Of a stretch of 64,000 nt of DNA, positions 33,155 through 43,884 are shown in pieces (within the stretch, counting starts at the first letter, position 1; each line of letters begins with the position of its first letter). The DNA comes from Misgurnus anguillicaudatus (lineage: Eukaryota > Chordata > Actinopteri > Cypriniformes > Cobitidae). The notes beneath the pieces are model-generated. The model was given only the letters and a program-made list of their open reading frames with translations, did not search any database and was not told the origin of the DNA. The position numbers were made by a program, and so were the translations under genes. The DNA is taken from the NCBI RefSeq assembly GCF_027580225.2, contig NC_073357.2, forward strand, positions 44,044,001-44,108,000. Direction: 5' to 3'.

Positions 33155-33876
33155 TAAAAAAATAGTAAAGGAAAGTAGAGGAAAAACAAAACTGTGGTCT
33201 TGAAAAACTTCAAATAACACATATCACCTTCTGTCTCATGCTGGTGAAATATTTTGCTGTCCATTGTGTGTTTAACACGTGACATTCAATTTATTTTTTA
33301 TTTTGTTCCAGTACTCATTTTTCACTCATTCAAGTCAGTGAAGCAGCCATCAAAATTTATATGAGCTCTTTGGCTCCCCTTGCAGCTGATGGTGCCCTAG
33401 GCGACCGCCTAGTTTGCCTATGTCTAGAAACGGCCCTAGGTAAAAGTTTTATCCAAAGCACTTCTAATGGATACACAAATAACACACTGTACATTGTCCA
33501 CAACTGTGTGCATGGCAAACATATACTAACATACAGCTCATTGTTCACGCCAGCATGTAATAACACATTATGATCGCTAGTAGACAGTGTCTACATACAT
33601 GTGACTGGTGTAACCTACACTATTAAGGCAAACGTTGATGAAGAAGCATTAGCAGTGATGACGGTAAACATCGGCCACTTTTGTTGCAGCTTTAGTTTTT
33701 AAATATCACTCCTCAACTTGGTCTACTTTTGTTTCTACAGTCACAAGTGGAAATGTGTATCAGGAAATGCAACACAGATTTTTGACCTGAGTGAGGGGTT
33801 CTAGCAAACCGATCGCTATGCTTGAATTGCTACATTAACACTTTTTAGAGGTCCCCATCAGGCTAAAGTTCTCAGT
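33155..33876. other. No gene seen; contains a hAT-end fragment
   Basis: 33380-33438 (CCTAGGCGACCGCCTAGTTT, then CTAGAAACGGCCCTA) resembles a hAT terminus. The remainder is unassigned. Confidence 0.4.
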
Positions 33877-34116
33877 AATTCTCAAACTTTTCGGAGTGTG
33901 AACCAACCCCCCCCCCTGCATTCAACCCCCCAATCTCAAACTTAGAATTTAAATTAAATAAAACATATTAAATGATACAATGTACTGCTCTTGGCTAGTA
34001 GCCTTTTTTGAGGTTTATTTACACAGAATTTATAATAAATTAATGTAGTTAATAAAATGTCATAACACTGGGGGCTCTTTAGCACCAACTCGCGCCTCAC
34101 AGTTTGAGAACCACGA
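33877..34116. mobile_element. Probable hAT-type MITE
   Basis: The left end CAGTAATTCTCAAACTTTT and the right end CACAGTTTGAGAACCAC are complementary. The same type of ends (CAGTGG...AACCACTG) occur at 60174-60453, where the duplication is clear. No clean duplication here. Confidence 0.55.
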
Positions 34117-35405
34117 GGCTATGCTGTGCCATGGCGTAGGTCTGACGCAGTAGTATAAATCAGGCTTTAGTAGATATTAAGCAGAAAGTCTTCAAATACT
34201 CTAATAACTGGTAGTTTAAAAGAAGTTGCAAAGGAACTTTTACAGTTAGTAAAATGTCTAAAGTGGACATAAGTAAAAAAAAGTGTTATGGAAAATCACA
34301 TATTGTAAAATTCAATACTGTTCTTTCTTTACAGTTGACACACTTGTTTTATTGCTTATCATATCTGACAGGCAAAAAAACACCTTTAAGTCACATGCCA
34401 TAAAATTATACGATTGTACAGTTGTCTATTCACAACCGGTTCCAAATATGTGAGAAAGGATCACGCAAGTCTGTTTTACCTTGGTGCAATCCTCCTCGTT
34501 TGCTTATTACACCCCAGCCCTGAAATGACAAATGTGTGTGCTCTTATCACCAATGAATATAGATTCCTGCTGAGCAAAACAGAATATCTTGTAGTTGCAG
34601 CCGGAGAGAAAGCCTAGCAAGATAACATCTGCATAGATGTTGTTCAATTACTCCCAAGGAGTGCACTGCTGTTTTGAGCACTGTACAGTTTTAACACTTT
34701 TTAATAGATCATTTACAGTTCAAACGATTTGCGTGACAAGCATGCCTGGTTGGAAACGTGCATCTTCACTTCCGAGACAGACACACGGGACAACATGTTG
34801 TAGACACGAGACCTGACCTGACCTAACATCAACGGTTTGTCTGCAATTTATTGGTTGCCCTAAGAGAGCAACTGTTGCAAATCAACTCATGATTCACATA
34901 TCTTTCATCTTCCATTCACATGCAAAGGTAACATTTGGTTTTAGAATGGATTCTTTTCTCCATTATTTTAGGTTCCCACTTCTCATCATGCAGATATATA
35001 GGTTAATGTCTTTGTGGCATTTCACCAAAAGGCCAGGCTGAATGGTCCCTCCTGCCATATGAATAATTGAAACCAAACTGAGCATTGTAAAAGTGAGCCG
35101 GTCACGGGATCGAGGAGAAACGAACGAATGAATTGAATTCAGGAATGGTTGACCATGGAATATGCCAATCCCGATGGCAAAACTGCTGTTTAAAAAAACA
35201 TAGCTTTCTTGGATTACTGAACATTTTCTTTATGTATGTATTAACACTGAAAGGTACAACACTGACATATGAACAGCATCTAAATGGCAATAGAGTCAGA
35301 TACTTACAAATTCTCTAAAAGCTAGTCTTTCAAACTTTAAAGGTTGTATTTCTTAACATGAAAATACAATAAACAATACATTTATAAAATGTAGTTGATG
35401 TTAAT
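34117..35405. other. No gene seen
   Basis: Mostly unique-looking sequence. No coding frame or repeat that I can support. Confidence 0.4.
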
Positions 35406-35674
35406 TTAAAGTGACACTTTGAAGTTTTTCAACTTTCATAATATATTTTCAAGACCCTTGTGATGGTACATCCACTTAAAATAGGTTGAATGACATGTCC
35501 ACCATAGCCTGAAGGGGTCTGTATCGCTTTTACTCGTACTTTTAAACTTTCGGGTAGTATCCCGAGCACAAAACAAAAAACTACAAAAATCTGCTTTACA
35601 GCATACGTCACTTTCTCCACTTCCTCAAGTTCGGACGTGAGAGCGCAACTATTTATTTTCCTGATGTTTTTGTC

Positions 35675-35872
35675 ATGGCCGAAGCAGCAACTAAGAAAAA
35701 GAAACCCAAGGTTTTGTCGGAGGAGACCAGAAAGAGAAAAGGGGAGAGTGACAGAATAAAAAGAAGGACGAGGATCAAATATATTGGGCCAGCGTTCGCT
35801 CGCTGGGGTGAACTAAAGAAGGAGGAGGGGTTTGCTGACCAATGCTGACTTGGTCGCCATGCTTTTGTACTA
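35675..35872 (+). pseudogene. Lysine/arginine-rich exon with RW-ELK motif, frameshifted, ending at a splice donor
   Basis: From ATG at 35675 the frame reads MAEAATKKKKPKVLSEETRK, then a basic stretch and IGPAFARWGELKKEEGF, stopping at TGA 35846-35848. If one base (T near 35843) is ignored, the next frame continues with ADLVAMLL up to GTAAGT at 35873-35878, a consensus splice donor. I recognise this basic plus RWxELK arrangement as recurring in fish repeats, but cannot name the family. It is probably the first coding exon of a mobile-element protein; the helix-like end would precede further domains not present here. A host gene exon is a weaker alternative. Confidence 0.6.
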
Positions 35873-35993
35873 GTAAGTAATGTTATAATGCTTGCAAATA
35901 TAAGTCCTGTCTGGCGCCCGAACACTATTTTTTACGTGAATTTTACTGGAGGCTACTTGGAGAGTTTAGAGAGAAACTTATTTCACGTGACAT

Positions 35994-36075
35994 TGTGGCG
36001 CCGTGGTGGTGTCATGGACCTAGGACACGGGCGATCCGGGTTCGATTCCCCTTTAGGGGATTTTTTTTAAATATA
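35994..36075 (+). mobile_element. tRNA-like SINE head fragment
   Basis: GTGGCGCCGTGGTGG resembles an A box and GGGTTCGATTCCCC is a B box. It is followed by a T-rich run and lacks a foldable full tRNA, so it is a SINE-type fragment. Confidence 0.5.
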
Positions 36076-36466
36076 AACTTTAACCAAGTGACCACCGTTA
36101 CAACTGGCTTGTAAACGTGAGCTATGAGATTTTTTTGGCGTTTGAAAATAAAACCCATTAAATTATATTATATGACACAAGACATGCTGGAAGGCACACT
36201 TTGTGACCTAAAGAGTTGTCTACTTTTCCTTTGCGACAGTGCTGCGGCACTTGTGGCCTCTAGGGGCGCTAAACGTGAAAAATACATGTCTAGCACCCCC
36301 TAGTGGCCAAAAAGTTTCATGGTGTGCCTTTGAGCTTAAATGCTCAAAATATTTTTTTAGGTCATATTAGTTAAGGCATTTACTAATGTTAACAAATACA
36401 ACCTTATTGCAAAGTGTTACTGTTGTGTTTTATTGTCATTATTTTAATATGTTAAATACACATAAT

Positions 36467-36898
36467 TTAAAGGGGACATATCATAAAAATCTGATTTTTT
36501 CTATGTTTAAGTGCTATTAAACATTCCCAGTGCTTGTATCAACCTAGAAAATGTAAAAAAGATCAACCCAGTAACTTAGTTAAAAAAAAACGTTCTCTGC
36601 AAGAATGTGAAAAAATAGGTCATTGAAATTTGACTCCCCTTGTGATGTCAGAAGGAGATAATACCGCCCCTTAATCTGCACTATCCAACCATGCCACTGC
36701 CATTTAGTGCAGAGATCAGCTCATTTGCATTTTAAAGGACACACCCAAACACAGCACATTTTTGCTCACACCTACAAAGTGGCCATTTTAACATGATATA
36801 ATAAATGATATAGTATTTTGAGCTAAAACTTACTTAGCACATACGAACTAAAGGTTTATTTGAGATCTTCAAAAAGTTTTGTGAAATGTCCGCTTTAA
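36467..36898. mobile_element. TTAA-flanked non-autonomous DNA element
   Basis: Starts TTAAAGGGGACATATCATAA and ends GTGAAATGTCCGCTTTAA. Inside are CCCCTTGTGATGTCAGAAGG and CATTTAGTGCAGAGATCAGC, motifs of a very common cyprinid MITE. The 432 bp are non-coding. Confidence 0.88.
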
Positions 36899-39284
36899 AC
36901 ACAATAATTTCACTTAATATAATAAATACAAATATCAGATACTATCGAATGCAATGTAAATTTGAAGGAATTTGTACACTTTTGTATTACGATTTACATT
37001 TTAGGTGTTTTCAATACACTAACATTGCTATAAAAAAATATAAAAAGCATGCACCACAACCACACTTTAACTATGAATATCTTTGAATACTAATGAGATC
37101 AGTTTGATTATTCAGACTCCTTGTTTGTCTGGCCTTAGATGGCATCTTTGGCCTTTAACTAAAGAACGCATGCAGATTTCTTTCTGATTCTTCTTGACAC
37201 GCTAAGAAAAGAGACAGATGTGCGTAACACTAGTCCCCCCATCCAATCACAGCAATACTTTCTCTCTCTCACTGCATTAGCCTCTGGCGCTAACACTGCT
37301 ACTGTAGCTTTACTTCTATGGTCATTCTCCTCCCATCTCATCCTCACCGCTCTTTCACACGCCCTGGCACACACGGACCACATTGCGTCCATCTTCTGTT
37401 GACGCTAATGTGACGCAGTGACTCCTAATGATTGGTTCGTCTTGATGAATAATATATTCAGCACACCATAAACATGATAAATTATGTGCGGAGTCTGTGT
37501 GTGCTTCATTATACATGAGGCAGCACTTATAAAGAGCGATATAAATGACATTAAAGGCTTAATAAATGGGGTATTGATGAATAATTGACTGCTTTGGCAT
37601 ATCTTTTTGGAGGCCTGCGGTTAGCCTAGCGGTTGGTCGCCGTGGACATGTTTTTTGAAGATTAGGGCACATTACTGGAATGATGTGCTAATGTTATCAG
37701 CGGTACCCTGTACGTCGTGCAATGCAAGACAGAGGGATGCGTCTCTGCACTCTGCGATGACAGCTGTATTTGGATGTGCCGTCCGCACACTGTTCACTGG
37801 CATTGCGCATCAGTCTCAAGTGTGCATGGGCTTCACATCACATTTGCAAGGCTGATATCATTCCTAGGGAGTCATGATGAGGATGCGGCAGTGTTTGTGT
37901 GTGTGTGTAAGAAAGTTTAAATGTGCCCACACACCAATGCGCATTTGTTTCTATTTAAGGTAGCTGTAAGCAAAGTCTGAATTTATCACACAAATATAGA
38001 TGTGTGCTTAGATATACTTTGCAACATACTGTACAGTGCAAATGTATTTAACATTAACTCTTTAAAGACATGATTTACAAATGTTTACATGTTCCTTAAA
38101 ATGTTTACAATGATTTCATTTACAATGAAGTAGGTTGATGTTAAAGTATTTATAAAAATAAGATACTAAATTGTTAGGAATCATATGTAGTTAATCTAAT
38201 TTATCATATCTATCATTAATATGTTTTTATTCTGTTCTGTGTGATTTCTAAAACCAAGTCAGATTCACTGTGACATCACACACACTTGCAAACGCGTGCA
38301 CCCACACAATTTAAACTAATTTTTTATTTAATTCATGAATACATTTTGTCTTATTTTAACAGTTTTTGATATCTGACATAATATATTATGTCTGCTTACT
38401 GAACACCTGAACATGCAACATGAACCTAACCAACATCCCATCAATTTATTTTCTGCCTTTATAAAGCCAGATTCAAAAAAGACCTGTACAAGTAAAGTTG
38501 TATTTACCCCCTAAAAAAATAAAAAATGCCCCGACACACACTGTCTAGACTCCTACAGTAAAGTGTCCCACACACACAGCTACTACAGCAGAGGACCATT
38601 GGCCATCACAGGAATGGGGAAAGTTTCTCTCCTTCAGCGTTTGACCGTTTTAACATCCTGCCACTCATTTCCAGTCAAACCCATAAATCTCTGGGAAAAT
38701 GAAGTAAAGGAGCCCATTACATTCAGATCTGTGGGCTTTTAATCAGGCCGATGTGCCACATAAACTTTCTCCTTCTAAACCTTCATCCTTTTAACTGAGA
38801 TTGCTGAGCTGAGCTCAGACATGTGATGGGAACTGCTCACGGTGATGCCAGGACGAAAACCGACCAGAAATGACCAAGGAGACAAACATTCCCGCTGTTA
38901 CCCTCTAAGATATGGGTTGTGTTTTGTCAGTGATATGACTACATTGATTTAAGGGGAATTTTGCATGATTGCATTTATCAGTCCTTGGTTGTGCTGAGCT
39001 GATTGATGTGTCCAGGCTCCGGGGATCATAAATCTCAGAGTCTCTGAATTCAATGATACGCACAGTAGGATTTTTGGTTAATGGCGTCAGATTGTGATTC
39101 TGACCCACCACAACATGACCTGCTTTAAAAAAATGATTTATAAAAGCGGTAAAAACTATCATGATTTCTACATATACAGTAAGTCAAGAGTATAAAAGCC
39201 TTAGGACACCATTAGATTTCTTATTTTAGCAATGATATAATGACCTCACTATTAGAAAAAATATTTTAATATGTAGCTATCACT
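36899..39284. other. No gene seen; repeat-poor block
   Basis: About 2.4 kb with no recognised element. 37620-37650 (GTTAGCCTAGCGGTTGGTCG) is weakly tRNA-like. Repeated ATGTTTACA motifs occur at 38075-38115. No coding frame stands out. Confidence 0.45.
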
Positions 39285-39660
39285 AGGGCTGTACCCTTTC
39301 AAAAAGTACAGCTTTGCACTTAAAGGGTTCATATTAGTACCTCAAAGTTACATATTGTTGCAAATACCTGGCACATATATGGAACACTTATCTGGTGCAT
39401 ACACTGAAAAAAATGATTCATTGAATTTAATCAATTTTTTTAAGGTAAGTGGTTGCAATCAATTTATTTAAGCTACATTTAAACAAAACAAAAAAAAATT
39501 GTAACGTAAAATAAAATATAAAACTTTTGTTTAAATGTAGCTTAAATAAATAGATTGCAACCACTTACCTTAAAAAATTGATTAAATTCAATGTTTTTAA
39601 AGGGTACTGGCCAAGGGACAGCTGGGGTACAAATTTTGAAGATTTTCTCTAACAGTGCAC
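39285..39660. mobile_element. GGTAC-type MITE split by a palindromic MITE
   Basis: The left part GTACCCTTTCAAAAAGTAC and TTAAAGGGTTCATATTAGTA matches the family at 27963-29582. The right part ends near TTTTCTCTAACAGTGCAC. The interior is replaced by 39403-39600. Confidence 0.6.
39403..39600. mobile_element. Palindromic MITE (~75-bp arms)
   Basis: The arms 39414-39489 and 39517-39597 are nearly perfect complements (core AAGGTAAGTGGTTGCAATC, TTAAGCTACATTTAAACAAA). The loop is A-rich. Confidence 0.85.
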
Positions 39661-39996
39661 ACTGTATATGATGATTTCTCAGACTCTTTATTTGAATACA
39701 ACCAGATGCTGTACAAAACAGTATTAAAAAACAGCATCTAAAGTGAAAGTAAAGTGAATGCGGGACGAAAGTAACAAAGCAATTTTCTCAGAGCCCTGAT
39801 AAAATTTGCATTCCAAACTATGACAGCATCTTAAGCAAGCAACCCTTGACAGGCCTGACAAATATTTTTTCCCATTTTGCGCGTGTAGATCCAGAAAGCT
39901 GTTTACAACCATGATACCATTTTTCTTATAACGCATTGTGTTTCTCATTTTATGTGTTACAGTACTGATCAATCTACAGGTTATTTAGTGCTCTTA

Positions 39997-40315
39997 AGGC
40001 CAATTTATACTTTTGCGTAGGTGCGCGTTATAGGTACGCCGTAACATACACATAGACGCGAACCCTGTCGCCGTAGCCTTCGCAGTACCTGACGTGCACC
40101 TCCTCAAAAATGTAACTACACGTCAAAATGACGCGGACCGCAAGATCTGTGATTGGTCGGCGTGAATGCATTGTGTTTCCTCCTACGCATTTCGGCGGTG
40201 TAACTGCAGAGCAACACAAACGCAGAAGTATAAATGCTCATGACGGCGTTGCCTACGTGCGTATCGTCTGGCGTACCCTACGGCGTAACCCCGACGCAAA
40301 AGTATAAATTGGCTT
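39997..40315. mobile_element. PIF/Harbinger-like MITE nested in copy A
   Basis: The ends AGGCCAATTTATACTTTTGC and GCAAAAGTATAAATTGGCTT are complementary. A TTA lies on each side (39994-39996 and 40316-40318), and the empty site is seen in copy B (CTCTAACACATCC). A TWA duplication is typical of PIF/Harbinger. The interior is rich in ACGC/GCGT. Confidence 0.85.
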
Positions 40316-40390
40316 TTACACATCCTGAAGTTTGCCTTCTCAGAGTTTTTCAAAATAAAAGTAAATCGAGTTTAAATGTCGAGTTCCCGT

Positions 40391-40424
40391 CGGAACGAAA
40401 GTAACACTTGTTACTTTTGTCCCG
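40391..40424. repeat. Central palindrome of copy A
   Basis: CGGAACGAAAGTAACA and TGTTACTTTTGTCCCG are near-perfect complements with a 2-nt loop. The same palindrome is in copy B at 63196-63229. Confidence 0.85.
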
Positions 40425-40446
40425 CTGCTAATATTGTTGCACTATG

Positions 40447-41326
40447 TTAAAGGTAGGGTAACACATTTTGAAAAATGCTAATGGTAGCCGCCTAGCAATG
40501 AAATCCCGATCCCACCCTCAAGTCAAACTGCCATCCAAAGTCACGCCTCTTCCAAAACACATGAACATGCACAGATCAGACAGTCACATCTCATGTCTCA
40601 TTCAGCAGTGAGAAAACTTTGCAGTACAAAGTCGAATAACACTGCCAAAATAACCAAACAACTGGTTTACATCAGAATTAGCTTAAGCACACGTTCGGTT
40701 GTGTAGACGTAGTAACTATATCGTTACGCTAATCCGTAAACGAACACAAATTTCATCAAAGTAGAATATCTGAATCCATCTCAATACAAACATATCGCGT
40801 ACCTACCTTACCAAAATAAACTGTGCAACGACTCTTTCAGACCCTTTGCGTCCTGCAGCTGTTTGCATCTCGTGGTAAAGCAGTAAAGAAGTTACCGATG
40901 TTCATTTGGGGTTTTGCTCTTGCTGATCCAGGCAGTTTTTGCTGTTGTTGTTATAAAAGATGCCTTTAGTTTTGTGCCTCCTGTGTAGGTTGTCAATTTA
41001 GCAGAAAAGTTTGCTGTTCTCACTGTTTACAGGCAGGAGGTGAGCGCACGTGAACGCGCCGATGACGTATGGTGTCTGCGTGGACTCGCTGCGCGGTGGG
41101 CATTCAAATTATGCTTACGTATGAGGGACAAAAATGGAAACGTCCGTTCGGACCGAAATCTATGATTTGTTGAACATTTTTTGGTCCTACGCCTTTCACA
41201 GATGACATAAATTTCTACAAATACATTTAAACAACTTAACACAGTGATTGCTATCAGGATGTAAGGAGACTTTTAACCAGCATAACAAAAAATGTTTCAA
41301 GATCAAATCTGTTACCCTACCTTTAA
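40447..41326. mobile_element. TTAA-flanked DNA element nested in copy A
   Basis: Starts TTAAAGGTAGGGTAACACAT and ends ATCTGTTACCCTACCTTTAA. Copy B lacks it at the same site. It is 880 bp with no transposase frame. Confidence 0.9.
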
Positions 41327-41859
41327 ACATTTATATTATTCTAATTTGAAATAATTTAATTTTCATAGTGTTCATACTGTGGGTTGCTTTTAAAAACATT
41401 TGATAAAACTGAAATTTAAAATGAAAATGTATTTCATTATTTTTGCGAAGATAAATGAAAAAATATCTTTGCAGTTACATATTAACAAGGTCATAGTCAT
41501 GTATATTTAATAAAAACAAGTGTAACACAAAAATCTATGTTGTTTTGTTGTGTTACCCCCCGTGTGTTACTTTCATCCCAGCTGACAGGGTCAAAAATAA
41601 CAATGCGCAACTTATATTCAAAGTGAAATTACAATGAAGTCATTTTACATTTGTTCAAAATTCCACCTGGTATTGATCGACCACACTTGTGAGCTATTGA
41701 CTACAGCAAAAATATATATCTGCCTAAAACATTATCTTTTTAAATTATGTTTTTCTGAAAAATTTTACTTTCGCCCCTGCTCTCCCCTACTTTACATTTG
41801 TGCAATAACGGCAGCACGGCTTTCTTAAAACGTAATTCTAATTTAATTACTTCAGGACT

Positions 41860-42045
41860 TCCCCAAAAGAGCTCAACATGTGGTTTGTGGCAATGAACAT
41901 CACACTAAATACTGACTTTTGCCTGAATAAGCCATTCTGCTGTTTTTTATTACTTTTTGTAAATTTTGTCTGTATTTTCTGTTTGCATCTAAATAAAGAG
42001 ACCAAAAATAAATAGGAATGGTCATTAAAACTTCAAACTGGTGTA
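41860..42045 (+). mobile_element. Tc1-like MITE fragment
   Basis: Contains CACACTAAATACTGACTTTT, TGTATTTTCTGTTTG and GGTCATTAAAACTTC in the same order as in the complete copy at 54107-54444. Both termini are missing. Confidence 0.65.
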
Positions 42046-42121
42046 CATTACTGTATATATATTTGGTTTACTGCATGGGACAAAAGTCCCATCAGTATAT
42101 TTAACTACAGTATACAGTATG

Positions 42122-42333
42122 GGGCAGTTTCCCAGACAGGAATTAGACTAGTCCTAGATTAAAATAAATGTAAGAGCTGTCCAAATCTTAAAATACATCA
42201 GTGCCTTTTGTGTTGCCTCAAAATGCACGCTAGTAATGTTTTTAGTAAGGCATGTTTGTTAAAACTTGCTATATTTCCTAATTAAAGTAAGGCCTAGTCC
42301 TGGTTTAAGCTAATCCCTGTCTGCAAAACCACA
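42122..42333. mobile_element. MITE with GGTTTCCC-type ends
   Basis: The left end GGGCAGTTTCCCAGACAGG and inner GACTAGTCCTAG pair with the right-side CTAGTCCTGGTTTAAGC and AATCCCTGTCTGCAAAACC. It is 212 bp, non-coding. Confidence 0.65.
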
Positions 42334-43067
42334 CCTACATGCTTAGTTGTGAGACTCCACAAGATTCTTATCATTTCTGCTTATTTAATTAATATCCATA
42401 TTCATTCTGCTTATTTTTTTCATTGTGATTGTTCACCCAACACCAATTTGGGCATGTTCACTTTCTAAAAATAGTAAAATCCTTTACAACATATTAAAGA
42501 ATGGGTAACTATGGTAACTGGGATTTGTTTTTCCCCATGCCTCCCCATACAATGGAGATATGTGGCATAATGCCATCTACATGGCAAAGGGTTTAAAAAA
42601 ATCAAAATGTCACTTTATGTCAAAAAGGTCACAAACCCCAAGAGACAAAAGGAGGAGAGGATAGTAGAAGTACAAGAAGCTTTAAACTGTATGAACCGTG
42701 AAGGTATTTGTCTGTTTTTGCTGTTTCTCTCTCCCTCTCTCCATGCATTTTGAACAGGAGGCTGAGACATCAATACAGACAGGAGGGTTTCAGCGCTGGC
42801 CATGAGCCCGCGGCACTACAAACGATGACTCCATCCTCTACACTCCACATAATCCCTTCGCCTTCATTCGCAACAAACTCAAAGAAAAGGAATTTTGACA
42901 TGTAGCCCATCCATGGCCATTTTGTGTCACTTTCCTTCTAGTCGCATTTTCATTAGAATAATGTGATGCTACAAAGTGGCAGTAGGAAGTGCTTTCAGTG
43001 GTGAGAGCCGCTGAACTCACATGACCACGCCATTGTCTCGCCAACTCTGCTTTTCAGAGACAACACA
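42334..43067. other. No gene seen
   Basis: Unique-looking sequence. Short frames on both strands look non-coding. Confidence 0.45.
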
Positions 43068-43075
43068 TACATGAC

Positions 43076-43876
43076 CAGTGTTGGGGGTAACGCATTACAA
43101 GTAACATGCATTATGTAAAAATATTACTTTTCTAAAGTGATGAGTAAAGTAATGCATTGTGTACATTTAAAAAGTATTAAAGCAACACTAAAGAGTTTTT
43201 GCTCTTTGCTCCCCCTACAGGTTGGAAGCAGAATTGTCCATTACCACTGTCGTAAATACTGCAGCAAAGCTGGCTCTGATTGGATTGTAGGTCTGCCGTA
43301 AAGCAAGTTTTTGTAGGACCGCGACCCAACGGTTGGAAACTTCTTTAGTATGGTTTTGGCCGATAGAGGGCTGCAAAGCGAATGTGAAAGTGCCATTCAC
43401 CCTGTTTCGAGTGGATAAACGACTGAAACTTTTTTGGAAACGTTATTTTAAGGTAAAAAAAACTCTTTAGTTTTGCTTTAATATTTGAGTAACTTTTTTA
43501 AAAAAGTTATGCGAGTTACTTTTCAGTTTAATTAATTCAATTAATTCAATAAATTATATAAAAAATAAAATAATGTACTGACTTAAACTGAACATATTAA
43601 CAGAGTTACGCACTCTGTGCACCTGAGCGGGAACAGTTTGAGTCAGAAACGGTGATGGCAGGCCAGATGACATTTTTGCGATCATAAAAACACCTGAAAG
43701 GCCTAAAAAGAGATCAAGCCTCAGCCAAGTAAGAAAAAGTAATGCAAAAGTAACTTAAAAGTAACGTAAGCATTACTTTCCATGAAAAGTAACTAAGTAA
43801 CGCAATTAGTACCTTTTGTGGGGAGTAACTTAATATTGTAATGCATTACTTTTAAAAGTAACTTTCCCCCACACTG
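43076..43876. mobile_element. hAT-type element
   Basis: The ends are CAGTGTTGGGGGTAACGC and CTTTCCCCCACACTG, with perfect 8-bp duplications TACATGAC (43068-43075 and 43877-43884). The interior is rich in AAGTAA and ATGCATTAC motifs. It is interrupted by 43177-43481. Confidence 0.92.
43177..43481. mobile_element. TTAA-flanked MITE nested in the hAT element
   Basis: Starts TTAAAGCAACACTAAAGAG and ends CTCTTTAGTTTTGCTTTAA, with TTAA at each end. It is 305 bp, non-coding. Confidence 0.9.
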
Positions 43877-43884
43877 TACATGAC

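Larger units (their letters stand above)
35406..36333 (+). mobile_element. TTAA-type element carrying a basic RW-ELK exon
   Basis: The left end is TTAAAGTGACACTTTGAAG. The right end CATGGTGTGCCTTTGA is an imperfect complement with a mutated TTAA. The motif CACCCCCTAGTGGCC lies just inside the right end. It contains a coding exon (35675-35872) and a tRNA-like piece (35994-36075). Boundaries are approximate. Confidence 0.55.
39744..41791. mobile_element. CCCCTAC-type element, copy A, with two nested elements
   Basis: Matches copy B (62830-63742) piece by piece: GGGACGAAAGTAACAAAGC on the left, the central palindrome at 40391-40424, and CCCTGCTCTCCCCTAC on the right. It is enlarged by insertions at 39997-40315 and 40447-41326. 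The left terminus is eroded. The internal 41634-41828 frame is AT-rich and non-coding. Confidence 0.88.
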
